Assembly (NCBI GenBank): GCA_963851105.1
Contig: CAWKNP010000004.1
Span: forward strand, 1 to 64,000
Reading direction: 5' to 3'
Length of the DNA stretch: 64,000 nucleotides
Origin: DATARN01 sp963851105
Lineage (GTDB): Bacteria; Actinomycetota; Acidimicrobiia; Acidimicrobiales; Palsa-688
Every line of letters starts with the position of its first letter. The stretch's first letter is position 1. A program made the translations under genes and the position numbers. Below the pieces are notes generated by a model. The model saw nothing but the letters and a program-made list of their open reading frames with translations, did not search any database and was not told the origin of the DNA. Positions 24,421 through 35,746 of the stretch are shown one piece after another.

Positions 24421-24449
24421 AGTGTCGTCTATCTTCCGAACCGCGTCAA
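24421..24449 (-). promoter_or_regulatory. Candidate promoter of the leader peptide and leuB operon
   Basis: On the minus strand TTGACG (24449-24444) is followed after 17 nt by GACACT (24426-24421), a weak -10 element with A2 and T6. The GTG of the leader peptide begins 9 nt later. The -35 box is near consensus. The region also holds the upstream sequence of greA on the other strand. Confidence 0.5.
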
Positions 24450-24476
24450 CCACGGCCCCCGGTAGGGTGTCGGCGT

Positions 24477-24947
24477 ATGGCTCCGACCCAGTTGACCCGC
24501 GACACCTTCGATCGCTTGCGCGACGAACTCGAAGATCTGCGGACGCGCGGGCGGGTCGAGATCGCTCGGGCGATCGAGGCGGCCCGCATGCTCGGCGACC
24601 TGTCGGAGAACGGCGACTACCACGCTGCCAAGGACTCCCAGGGAAAGATGGAGGCGCGGATCCGCCAGCTCGAGGCCACCCTGGAATCGGCCCAGATCGT
24701 GGACGCCGCCGCGGCCCAGTCGTCGACCGTGACGACCGGCGTCGTCGTCTCCTTGCGCTACGACGGCGACGACGACGTGGAGCGCTTCCTGATCGGCTCC
24801 ATCGAGGAGCGCCGCGAAGGCGTCGCCATCATCTCCCCCAACTCTCCCCTGGGCCAGGCCCTGATGGGCCACGGGCCCGGCGACAAGGTGAGCTACGAGG
24901 CGCCGAGCGGTTCCCTCGCCGTGGTGATTGTCGCTGTCGGCGACTAG
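24477..24947 (+). CDS. greA: Transcription elongation factor GreA
   Basis: Rescues backtracked RNA polymerase by stimulating transcript cleavage. The 156-residue protein has the coiled-coil N-terminal domain with the tip motif ARMLGDLSENGDYHAAKDSQGKME (the Asp and Glu of GDLSENGDY reach the active site) and the FKBP-like C-terminal domain with ...ISPNSPLGQALMGHGPGDKVSYEAPSG. TAGGGT at 24463-24468 lies 8 nt before the ATG and there is no Shine-Dalgarno sequence, which fits a leaderless mRNA. It is divergent from the leucine operon. Confidence 0.95.
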   Translation: MAPTQLTRDTFDRLRDELEDLRTRGRVEIARAIEAARMLGDLSENGDYHAAKDSQGKMEARIRQLEATLESAQIVDAAAAQSSTVTTGVVVSLRYDGDDDVERFLIGSIEERREGVAIISPNSPLGQALMGHGPGDKVSYEAPSGSLAVVIVAVGD

Positions 24948-25039
24948 CTCCGGCGCTCGAGGCGCAGCAGTGGTCGCTCCGATCGCGGCATAGTTGTGGC
25001 TGCACAGAGCTGCAGTCCGCACGCACAAAGGAGCACCCG

Positions 25040-25450
25040 CTGTCTGAGTCCAGCAACATCGAGACCGTCCGAGCAGCATTTGCCCGCCTGGACGCCGTCA
25101 TGGAGTCACACGAAACGCTGTACGGCAGCGACTGGGTCGGCCATTTTCCCGGTATGCCCCCGCTCGACGCCGAGGGGCACCGCCAGTACACGGTGGTGAT
25201 GATGCAGGCCTTTCCCGACCTGGACCGCTCCGTTGACGACGTGTTCGCATCGGGCGACCGGGTGGCGGCGCGCTGGTCGGCCACCGGCCGCCATAGTGGC
25301 GAGTTCATGGGCATTGCGCCCACCGGCAAGGTCGTCACCAGTTCCGGTATCACCGTGTTCCGATTGACCGACGGCCGCATCGTCGAGGAATGGGGCGAAT
25401 CGGACCTGCTCGGCCTGATGACCCAGCTCGGTGCCATCGGATCGGCGTAA
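25040..25450 (+). CDS. SnoaL-like ester-cyclase/NTF2-fold protein, apparent CTG start
   Basis: About 136 residues of a SnoaL-type cone fold: ...IETVRAAFARLDAVMESHETLYGSDWVGHFPG..., MMQAFPDLDRSVDDVFASGDRVAARWSATGRHSGEFMGIAPTGKVV, and FRLTDGRIVEEWGESDLLGLMTQLG. These patterns match the SnoaL-like polyketide cyclase/ester cyclase group, whose substrates vary. There is no ATG, GTG or TTG in a good place. AAAGGAG (25027-25033) is followed after 6 nt by CTG at 25040 in the correct frame, so a CTG start is the best reading. The next possible start, ATG inside DAVMES, would remove conserved residues. Confidence 0.75.
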   Translation: MSESSNIETVRAAFARLDAVMESHETLYGSDWVGHFPGMPPLDAEGHRQYTVVMMQAFPDLDRSVDDVFASGDRVAARWSATGRHSGEFMGIAPTGKVVTSSGITVFRLTDGRIVEEWGESDLLGLMTQLGAIGSA

Positions 25451-25525
25451 CCTCCGGCGGGCTGCTTGCAATCGGCCCGGGCATGACCGATGCTCATGAC
25501 CCTGCAACGAATGGAAGGAGGGTCC

Positions 25526-25933
25526 ATGGCCTTGCATCCCAATGTCGCTCGTGCCACCCGTGCCGAGGAAGTCCGTGAACGGGGCACGTTCGAGCCCGAA
25601 GACATGGCGGTCCTCGAGGACTACCTCGACGAGAACGTCGTCTGGCACGGTCGCGACAACTGGCCCGACACTGTGGGCCGCGACAACGTCATCGGCCAGA
25701 TGAAGGGCTTCAAGGCCGCCACCGGCGGCACACTCAAGCTGCACATGGGCGACATCTACGCCGATGCCAAGCACGCCGTGGTCATCTGCCGGCTGACCGC
25801 CGAGCGCAACGGCAAGAGCATGGACGTGACCGAGGTCAACCTGTTCCACTTCAACGATGCCGGCAAGGTCACCGAGTTCTGGGGCATCGCCCTCGACGGC
25901 GGCGCCGCCCAGGACGCCTTCTGGTCCGAGTAG
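25526..25933 (+). CDS. SnoaL-like/NTF2-fold protein
   Basis: Protein of 135 residues, MALHPNVARATRAEEVRERGTFEP followed by a cone-fold pattern: LDENVVWHGRDNWPDTVGRDNVIGQMKGF, KLHMGDIYADAKHAVVICRLTAERNGKSMDVTEVNLFHFNDAGKVTEFWG. This is the SnoaL-like domain, which is used for cyclases, isomerases and binding proteins alike. GGAGG lies 5 nt before ATG 25526. It follows another SnoaL-like gene by 75 nt; the two are only distantly similar. Substrate unknown. Confidence 0.78.
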   Translation: MALHPNVARATRAEEVRERGTFEPEDMAVLEDYLDENVVWHGRDNWPDTVGRDNVIGQMKGFKAATGGTLKLHMGDIYADAKHAVVICRLTAERNGKSMDVTEVNLFHFNDAGKVTEFWGIALDGGAAQDAFWSE

Positions 25934-25948
25934 GCGTCGGCCGCCGGA

Positions 25949-26530
25949 TCAGCTCCCGGGCCGCGTCCGGCTCGGGAGCGACTGGCCCTGCTCCTGCCAG
26001 CGGGCCATGGTCCACAGCAGGTCGGAGAGCCGGTTGAGGTAGGGCAGGACCTGCGAGTCGGTCCCCGCCACTCCGAACGCGCCCGCGGCCTCCCCGGCGC
26101 CCGCGGCCAGCGCCAGGCGCTCGGCCCGGCGGACCACGGTGCGGGCCACGTCCAATGCCGCCGATGCGCGGTCGTGGCCGGGCAACACGAACTCCGTGAT
26201 CGGCTCGAAACGCCCGGTCAGGTCATCGATCAGCTCCTCGAGGCGCGTCACCATGGCCGCGCTCACGAGGGTCTGGCCGGCCACCAGCTTGGCCCGGTTG
26301 GCGGCGGCGGTCGCCAGTTCCCCCATCAGCACGTAGAGGTCACGCTCCAATGCGACGACGAGCGCATCGAGCTCCGAGCCCCGTTCCGCCTCCGCCCGCA
26401 CCATCCCGAGCGCCGCCTGGGCCTCGTCGACGGCGCCGTTGGCCTCGATGGCGGGCGAGTCCTTGGCGACGCGCCCGCCGTAGAGGAGGCCGGTCGTGCC
26501 GTCGTCGCCCTTGCGGGTGTAGATCTTCAA
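25949..26530 (-). CDS. Cob(I)alamin adenosyltransferase, PduO type
   Basis: Transfers the adenosyl group of ATP to cob(I)alamin, producing coenzyme B12. The 193-residue protein begins LKIYTRKGDDGTTGLLYGGRV, the ATP-binding start of the PduO family, then EANGAVDEAQAALGMVRA, LVLPGHDRASAALDVARTVVRRAERLA (read as FVLPGHDRASAALDVARTV), and PYLNRLSDLLWTMARW at the end, all family motifs. The start is TTG 26530, overlapping the stop of the OsmC gene as TTGA, so it is translated from that transcript. MetH, encoded 1 kb away, uses methylcobalamin, so both belong to B12 metabolism. Confidence 0.93.
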   Translation of the reverse strand: MKIYTRKGDDGTTGLLYGGRVAKDSPAIEANGAVDEAQAALGMVRAEAERGSELDALVVALERDLYVLMGELATAAANRAKLVAGQTLVSAAMVTRLEELIDDLTGRFEPITEFVLPGHDRASAALDVARTVVRRAERLALAAGAGEAAGAFGVAGTDSQVLPYLNRLSDLLWTMARWQEQGQSLPSRTRPGS

Positions 26531-26964
26531 GCGGGCGCCGGCACCAGCGTCGCCGTCAGCGCGATGGGGACCGCGGCCAGCGCCTTGGACACCGGGCAGC
26601 CGGCCTTGGTGGCTTCCGCCGCCGCCTGGAAGTCCTCCTCGCTGATCCCGGGCACCACCGCCCGGCACGACAGCTCGATCGCGGTGATGCCGAAGCCCCC
26701 TTCCACCGCCTCGATGCGGACCCGGGCGGTGGTGTCGACGCTTGCCGCCACGTGGCCCCCTTCGGCCAGGCCATGAGCCAGCGCCATCGAGAAGCAGCCG
26801 GCGTGGGCCGCGCCCAACAGCTCCTCAGGATTGGTGCCGCCACCGTTTTCGAAGCGTGACGAGAACGAGTACCCGCCGTTCACGGCCCCGCTCTCGGTGT
26901 CCATCGTCCCTTTTCCCCCGACCAAGGGGCCTTCCCAGCGTGCATGGGCGCTACGAACAGGCAT
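26527..26964 (-). CDS. OsmC/Ohr-family peroxiredoxin
   Basis: Thiol-dependent reductase of organic hydroperoxides. From ATG 26964 the protein has 145 residues with HARWEGPLVGGKGTMDTESGAV, the first redox Cys in NPEELLGAAHAGCFSMALA (Cys57) and the second in ATKAGCPVSKAL (Cys123), matching the two-Cys arrangement of the OsmC group. AGGAG lies upstream of the ATG; the open frame continues to 26994 but lacks a better site. It is the first gene of a pair with the cobalamin adenosyltransferase. Confidence 0.92.
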   Translation of the reverse strand: MPVRSAHARWEGPLVGGKGTMDTESGAVNGGYSFSSRFENGGGTNPEELLGAAHAGCFSMALAHGLAEGGHVAASVDTTARVRIEAVEGGFGITAIELSCRAVVPGISEEDFQAAAEATKAGCPVSKALAAVPIALTATLVPAPA

Positions 26965-27015
26965 GGTGATGCTCCTCTCGACCGTTGAGGGCACGTTACC
27001 GTCGGCGCTCCCCCA

Positions 27016-27405
27016 TCAGCCGGTGACCGTCAGGGTTGCCTGGGCCTTGGTGCCATGGTTGCCGACGGCTTTCACCGTGTAGGCCCCGGGCGGGTCGCCG
27101 GCGAGGGGGACGTAGGTCGACGCCACCATGCCCTGCGGGTCGGCGACATGGCTCGGCCCGATGAACGGGGTGCGGCCGGGGATGTCGACCTCGAAGGTCA
27201 TGGCTTCCCCCGGGCGAAATCCGGCCGCGGCCAAAGCGAACGGGATGCCCGCCTTACCGGCGGGTGGCGTGATGGTGAGGGTCCCGGTACGGGCCTTCAC
27301 CCCGCTGCCGCCGGAGAAATGACGGGTTATCCGGGTGCAGGCCGGGGCGAGGCACATCAGGCAAAGAAGCGTGACCGAGATGAAGGATCGGGTTCGCCGG
27401 GGCAC
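27016..27405 (-). CDS. Putative lipoprotein with an Ig-like domain
   Basis: From GTG 27405 the product has about 129 residues. It has a basic start VPRRTRSF, a hydrophobic core ISVTLLCLMCLAPAC with a weak lipobox ending at Cys, and a beta-rich domain: GTLTITPPAGKAGIPFALAAAGFRPGEAMTFEVDIP...GAYTVKAVGNHGTKAQATLTVTG. Such domains occur in exported structural or binding proteins. An open frame reaches 27459 but adds only an Arg-rich head. Unrecognised; anchored extracellular position is inferred from the signal. Confidence 0.6.
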   Translation of the reverse strand: MPRRTRSFISVTLLCLMCLAPACTRITRHFSGGSGVKARTGTLTITPPAGKAGIPFALAAAGFRPGEAMTFEVDIPGRTPFIGPSHVADPQGMVASTYVPLAGDPPGAYTVKAVGNHGTKAQATLTVTG

Positions 27406-27492
27406 GAGGCATCGTAGCGAGGGACCCCGCCTCCCCGCTCGGGGCCCCGAAACCATCACGGCGAGCGGTTTCTCCCCCGATAGCCTGATGCG

Positions 27493-30999
<3,507 letters not shown>

Positions 31000-31019
31000 T
31001 CGACCCCGGCGGCGGCGGC

Positions 31020-31712
31020 CTAGGTCAGGGCGAAGGAGGACTCGACCGTCGAGAAGTCGGGGCTGACTCCGGCGAAGGTCAGGATGTAGATCAGGTCGTT
31101 GGCCGCGACCAGATCCTGGGTCTCGGCCACCGTCGTCTTGGCCCCGGCGGGCGTGGTGAGCGGGAGTTGCACCTTCACCTGCAGCGCCTGGTGACCGGCG
31201 AGGGGGACCGTGGCGGTGCTCGTCACGGTGGCGCCGATCTGGGAGTACTGGGTCTTCAGGGCGGCCACCGCCTGGGGCAGATCGGCATCGCTGGCGCCGA
31301 GGGCCGCCTTGACGATGACGTTCACGTTGGGAGCGAAGTCGGTGGCGCCCGACACGTCCACGCCGAAGAACTTGATGCCCTTGGCCAGCAGGTCGGCGGG
31401 CCCGCTGCCGAGCAGCGAGGACAGTTTGGGGTTGGCCTTCACAACGTCTTGGAAGACCTGGGTGGCGCCTGCACTGCTCGGGTCGATCTGGCGCCAGGCG
31501 GTGGGGACGGCGATGGTGAACTTGTCCGTGGTGTCCGCGAAGGCGCTGTAGCCGGAAGGTACGACGGTCGTCGCCGTCGTGGTGGTCGGCAGCGCCGTCG
31601 CCTTGGTTGTCGGCGACGTCGAGGACTTGCTGCCCCCGCACGAGGCGACGAGGACGGCCAGCGCGGCGACCATCGCGACGTGTGCGGCTACCCGACGACT
31701 GTTGCTGACCAT
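31020..31712 (-). CDS. Exported lipoprotein of unknown function
   Basis: From ATG 31712 the product has 230 residues: a basic head SNSRRVAAHV, a hydrophobic segment, and lipobox LVASCGG, so it should be lipid-anchored outside. A Ser/Thr-rich linker follows, then a folded domain with FTIAVPTAWRQIDPS and LLAKGIKFFGVDVSG. That pattern resembles lipoproteins of the LpqN/DUF1795 type (proteins built around a short ...IxVPxxW... strand), but this is a weak similarity. AGAAGGGG precedes the start. It converges on metH. Confidence 0.68.
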   Translation of the reverse strand: MVSNSRRVAAHVAMVAALAVLVASCGGSKSSTSPTTKATALPTTTTATTVVPSGYSAFADTTDKFTIAVPTAWRQIDPSSAGATQVFQDVVKANPKLSSLLGSGPADLLAKGIKFFGVDVSGATDFAPNVNVIVKAALGASDADLPQAVAALKTQYSQIGATVTSTATVPLAGHQALQVKVQLPLTTPAGAKTTVAETQDLVAANDLIYILTFAGVSPDFSTVESSFALT

Positions 31713-31770
31713 GGTGACCCCTTCTTGGCTTGGCGCCGTGAGGTTAGCGGTCGGGCCCGTCTCGGCGCCT

Positions 31771-33603
31771 TTAGAAGCTGGGCGGGCCGATCTCGGCGTC
31801 GCCGCCGTCAAAGGGGCCGATGATCCGCATGGGTCCGGTCTCGCGTGTCGAGTCGTTGCGGAGGTCGATGACGTTGGCTCTCGACAGGCGGGGGCGGCGG
31901 GCGCCGAAGGGGGCGCCGTTCATGTGCAACTCGGCCAACTCCGACGCGGTCAGCGTCTCGCGGTCGGCGAGGGTGGCGGCGATCAGGAGCAGGCTGTGCT
32001 CGTTGTCGCGCAGGATCGTCCTCGCCGCCTGCTCGGCGCCTGCCAGCAGCGTCCGCACCTCGGTACCGCCGGCGCTACCCTCCAGATACGGCATTTTCTT
32101 GTCGGATTGCCCGCCGGCCAACTCGAAACGACCGGTCATGGCCCACTTCTCGACCATCTGGCGAGCCAGGGCGGCGGCGTGCTGGAGGTCGTCCTCGGCC
32201 CGGGTGCTGGGCTCCCCGAACGTCTGGATCTCGGCGGCCCGGCCGCCGAGAAGGACGATGAGCTGGGCCATGAGGTCCCGTTTGGTCAACGTTTCCCGTT
32301 CCTCGCCGCTCGACCACGGCGAGCGCTCGAAGGCGCCCGAGCGGGTCACGATCGAGATCTGACCGGGGGGCCGCATCCCGCGCAGGAGCAGGGTGAGCAG
32401 CGCATGGCCCGCCTCGTGGGTCGCCCGGATGTGGCGTTCGTCGTCACGGATCAGCCGCGAGCTCCCGGTGCCCGCCACCACCCGGGCCACGGCCTCCCAG
32501 ATGTTCTCGGGCTCGATGAGATCCTGGCGGTTGCGGGCGGCCAAGAGGGCCGCTTCGTTGACGATGTTGGCCAACTCCGAGCCATTGAGGCCCGACGTGT
32601 CGGTGGCCACCTCGGCCCAGTTGATCATGGGCGACACCGGCCGCCGCTCGCCGTGGAGGCGCAGGATCTGTTCGCGCCCGTCGCGGTCGGGCCGTTCCAC
32701 CTGGATGCGGCGATCGAAGCGACCGGGGCGCATCAGGGCCGAGTCGATGAGCTCGGGGCGGTTGGTGGCGCCGATGAGCAGCACGCCCGACGAGCCGCCG
32801 AAACCGTCGAGCTCGACCAGCAGCTGATTGAGGGTGTGGTCGAACTCCCGGCCCCCCGAGGACTGGTTGTCCCGGCTGCGCCCGATGGCGTCCAGCTCGT
32901 CGATGAACACGATCGACGGCGCCGCCCGGCGGGCCTCGTCGAACAACTGGCGTACCCGCGCCGCCCCGAGGCCGACCATCTGCTCGACAAAGCTGGCCGC
33001 GCTGACGCTGTAGAACGGCACGCCGGTCTCGCCGGCCAGGGCCTTCGCCAGCAGCGTCTTGCCACAGCCAGGAGGGCCGTACAGGAGGATGCCGCGAGGC
33101 AGTTGGGCGCCGACGGCGTGGAACCGCTCGGGATCGGTCAGGTACTCCCGGACCTCGGTGAGCTCGGCGACTGCCTCGTCGAGGCCCGCCAGATCGGTGA
33201 AGCGGGTCGCCTCGTGCTCGGCGGCCAGCGGGACGGGCCCGATCGGGGCCACACCGCCCACGACCACCCGGCTGCCGGAGCGCTTCAGCTCCTCGCCGCC
33301 CTCGGTGGTCTCGTCAGGATCGTCGTATCGAGGCCCACGCGTCGCCGGGCGAGCACCGGCGCTGCCCCGGCCGCGCGACGGCTGCGGAGGCCGGGTGCGG
33401 CGGGCGCCGTAGGTGTCGGTGCCACCGGGGCCCGGCTCCCGCAGCGCCGTAGCCAGCGGTCCTCGCACCTTGGGTCCGCGTTGGGCGGAACGAGCCTTCT
33501 TGGCCTTCTGCCTGCCGGGGGCGGTGAGGAAGATGGCCAGCGCGGCGGCGCCAACAACGGCGATAACCGAGGCATAGAGCTCGGGGCTGCTCCAGATATT
33601 CAT
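31771..33603 (-). CDS. FtsH-type membrane AAA+ zinc metalloprotease
   Basis: ATP-dependent membrane protease. The 610-residue product has one N-terminal helix (about 8-27), a Gly/Pro/Arg-rich linker, then an AAA+ domain with FTDLAGLDEA, Walker A GPPGCGKT (176-183), Walker B IVFIDELDAIG and the SRH region GATNRPELIDSALMRPGRFDRR, and a peptidase domain with the zinc site HEAGH (396-400) and the third ligand region EDDLQHAAALARQMVEKWAM. Ordinary FtsH has two N-terminal helices flanking a periplasmic domain of about 70 residues; this one has a single helix and no such domain. It is probably a second FtsH paralogue. Divergent from the gene at 33759. Confidence 0.93.
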   Translation of the reverse strand: MNIWSSPELYASVIAVVGAAALAIFLTAPGRQKAKKARSAQRGPKVRGPLATALREPGPGGTDTYGARRTRPPQPSRGRGSAGARPATRGPRYDDPDETTEGGEELKRSGSRVVVGGVAPIGPVPLAAEHEATRFTDLAGLDEAVAELTEVREYLTDPERFHAVGAQLPRGILLYGPPGCGKTLLAKALAGETGVPFYSVSAASFVEQMVGLGAARVRQLFDEARRAAPSIVFIDELDAIGRSRDNQSSGGREFDHTLNQLLVELDGFGGSSGVLLIGATNRPELIDSALMRPGRFDRRIQVERPDRDGREQILRLHGERRPVSPMINWAEVATDTSGLNGSELANIVNEAALLAARNRQDLIEPENIWEAVARVVAGTGSSRLIRDDERHIRATHEAGHALLTLLLRGMRPPGQISIVTRSGAFERSPWSSGEERETLTKRDLMAQLIVLLGGRAAEIQTFGEPSTRAEDDLQHAAALARQMVEKWAMTGRFELAGGQSDKKMPYLEGSAGGTEVRTLLAGAEQAARTILRDNEHSLLLIAATLADRETLTASELAELHMNGAPFGARRPRLSRANVIDLRNDSTRETGPMRIIGPFDGGDAEIGPPSF

Positions 33604-33758
33604 CGTGGGGGGAAGTCCTCTGAATATGTTGGCGGTGACATGGGGTCAACGAGAAAAGCGAAAGACTACAGGATGACACCGACCGCTTCCAGTGCCCCGC
33701 CCGCCGACGCGGGAGGCGGTGCAGGTAGCATCGAGCAGACCGACTCAGGGAGATATTG

Positions 33759-34778
33759 ATGGCCAGCCAACGGCGCGCGCCGACCAAGCGACCACCGCGA
33801 CCCGCGGCCAAGAAGCCACCGCCGCCGCCCGGGGCCGAGGGCGCCGACGAGGTCGAACGCGTCACCAAGGCGGCCACGGCGGGCGCGGCGCCTGCCAAAT
33901 CCGGCGCAACCTCGAAGTCCGGCGCGACCGTCATGAAGTCCGGCGGCCCCGCGACCAAGTCGGGCACGACGGCAGCCAAGCCGGGCGCGGCGACGTCCAA
34001 GTCAGGCGCCCCGACGGCCGCCAAGAGTCCGTCGGGCCCGATCCCGAAAACCAACTCGTCGGGCCCCAACTACCGACCCCCGAGCGGCGCAGCCCGCAAC
34101 CGCTCGGCGGTGCCTCCGCCCCGGCGCCGGAAGCCCCGGATGACCAGGAAGACGATCGGCGCCATCGTGGCGCTGGCGCTGGTGGGCACCTTGGTCGTGT
34201 TCTTTTCCATCGCGGTCAACGGCAGCAGCACGTCGCCCACGGTGGCGAGCGCCCTGGCGGGACCCGAGCAGGTAGAAGTACCCAAGGGCCCGGCTTTGGC
34301 TGCGGTCGACGCGGCCCGTTATCCCCAGGTCATCGACGGGATCAAATGTGAGACCAGCGAGCAGCTCGTCTACCACATCCACGCCCACCTGACGATCTTC
34401 GTCAACGGCCAGGCCCGCCAGATCCCCCCCGGGATCGGGATCGCGCCTCCGCTGCAGTACAACAACACCAACGGCCCGTTCGTCAACGGCGGCTCCTGCT
34501 TCTACTGGCTGCACAGCCACGCCGCCGACGGGATCATGCACATCGAGTCGCCGACCCAGACGACCTACACGCTCGGCCAGTGGTTCGATGTGTGGGGCCA
34601 GCCGCTGAAGAACGGCCAGGTCGGCCCGGCGGTCGGGGCGCTCAAGGTGTTCGTCGACGGCAAGCCGTTCACCGGCGATCCCCGCACCATCCCGCTCGGC
34701 ACCCACAGTCAGATCCAGTTGGATGTGGGCTCGCCGGCGCCGGCGCCGACGACCATCAACTTCCCCTCGGGCCTGTAG
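33759..34778 (+). CDS. Membrane-anchored protein with Lys/Ser-Gly repeats and a His-rich extracytoplasmic domain
   Basis: Protein of about 339 residues. The N-terminal 120 residues are low complexity, with a degenerate KSGAT/TKSG repeat and a basic PPPRRRKPR end, then one membrane helix (about 127-150, TIGAIVALALVGTLVVFFSIAV). The extracytoplasmic domain has LVYHIHAHLTIFVNG, PPGIGI, CFYWLHSHAADGIMHIESP, and TLGQWFDVWGQPL. The regularly placed His residues (HIHAH, LHSHAADGIMH) are suited to binding a metal, but no ligand is known. The same block is found in other actinobacterial proteins of unknown function as far as I recall. AGGGAG precedes ATG 33759. Confidence 0.7.
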   Translation: MASQRRAPTKRPPRPAAKKPPPPPGAEGADEVERVTKAATAGAAPAKSGATSKSGATVMKSGGPATKSGTTAAKPGAATSKSGAPTAAKSPSGPIPKTNSSGPNYRPPSGAARNRSAVPPPRRRKPRMTRKTIGAIVALALVGTLVVFFSIAVNGSSTSPTVASALAGPEQVEVPKGPALAAVDAARYPQVIDGIKCETSEQLVYHIHAHLTIFVNGQARQIPPGIGIAPPLQYNNTNGPFVNGGSCFYWLHSHAADGIMHIESPTQTTYTLGQWFDVWGQPLKNGQVGPAVGALKVFVDGKPFTGDPRTIPLGTHSQIQLDVGSPAPAPTTINFPSGL

Positions 34779-34821
34779 CGCGGCTGCGACCCCCGGCTCG
34801 GGACCACGCCGAGCCGGGCGC

Positions 34822-35676
34822 CTACGCCGAGAGGATGGCGCGCGCCACGAGGTCGGTGCCGAACGCCGTCAAGATGGCGAGATAGAGCAGGCCGGTGGCC
34901 GCCATCACCGCCGAGTAGTACCGCTCCTTGAGGGCTGCCTGGGTCACCAGGCACAGGACGAGCGTCGTGATGACGCAGGCGATCCAGAACCACCCGAGGA
35001 GCCCGCCGTAGCTGTCGCTGATCTGGCCGTCGAGGACCTGGATCATCCCCGTCGGCCACAACAGAACCGCCACCTCGAACGGCCAGATCCACGCAACGAT
35101 GCGCACCAGCTCGTTGAGCAGGCCCCGGCCCAGGCCGGGTTGGACGAGATACCAGTGGCCGAGGAGCATGGCGTCGGTGACCGACCCCAGGAACGCCGCG
35201 CCCACCAGGGTCCGGGCGATGGCCAGCAGGGGCGGGCCGCCGTCGGCCAGGGCGGCCGCGATCAAGCCCACGACACCGATGGCCGGCGCCAGCAGGTCGA
35301 GCCAGGGGGGGAACTCGGCGCCGGTGCGCTCTCCTACCTTGGTCTCGCGCTCGATTCCCGTCATGGCCGCGACCCGGGCGCTGCCGCGTTCGGCCCGGTC
35401 GCGCTGGCCCGACATTCCGGCCCGTCGGCGGGCGATCGACACCACCAGGGCGGCGCCCGCGACGACGGCAACCAGCGCCGAGCAGGCGTCGCGCCAGGCA
35501 TCGGGGTGCACGGCTCGGCCTGCGGCCACGGCACCAACAGCCATCACCAGGTAGACGCCGCGCAGCAGCCACCCGTACCCGATTCCTATCAATCGACGCC
35601 GGGTGGTCACCCACAGGAAGAACAGGCCGCCGACGGCCCATTGGAGAACGACGGTGGAGGCGTCGAGGCGAATCAT
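34822..35676 (-). CDS. Polytopic membrane protein of unknown function
   Basis: Unrecognised 284-residue protein with about eight hydrophobic segments and a charged cytoplasmic loop (about 85-120, rich in Arg and Glu). The helix ...GSVTDAMLLGHWYLVQPGLGRGLLNEL... carries conserved-looking polar residues (Asp, His, Trp). Neither a transporter signature nor a known enzyme motif is seen. It lies between the ABC importer operon and the His-motif protein, on the importer's strand, but 70 nt from the permease stop, so the link is loose. Confidence 0.65.
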   Translation of the reverse strand: MIRLDASTVVLQWAVGGLFFLWVTTRRRLIGIGYGWLLRGVYLVMAVGAVAAGRAVHPDAWRDACSALVAVVAGAALVVSIARRRAGMSGQRDRAERGSARVAAMTGIERETKVGERTGAEFPPWLDLLAPAIGVVGLIAAALADGGPPLLAIARTLVGAAFLGSVTDAMLLGHWYLVQPGLGRGLLNELVRIVAWIWPFEVAVLLWPTGMIQVLDGQISDSYGGLLGWFWIACVITTLVLCLVTQAALKERYYSAVMAATGLLYLAILTAFGTDLVARAILSA

Positions 35677-35746
35677 GTCCCTCCCACCAAACCAAACCGG
35701 CGGCGGGAGAGCGAATCACCCCCAGCCTGAGGGGGCCGGGAGCGCG

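Noticed and set aside
27460..27492. Cobalamin riboswitch in front of metH
   Set aside because: Only 33 nt separate the neighbouring minus-strand frame from metH and no B12-box is present.
31579..33759. Plus-strand open frame of 726 codons
   Set aside because: Antisense to the FtsH gene; composition is artefactual and no motif is visible.
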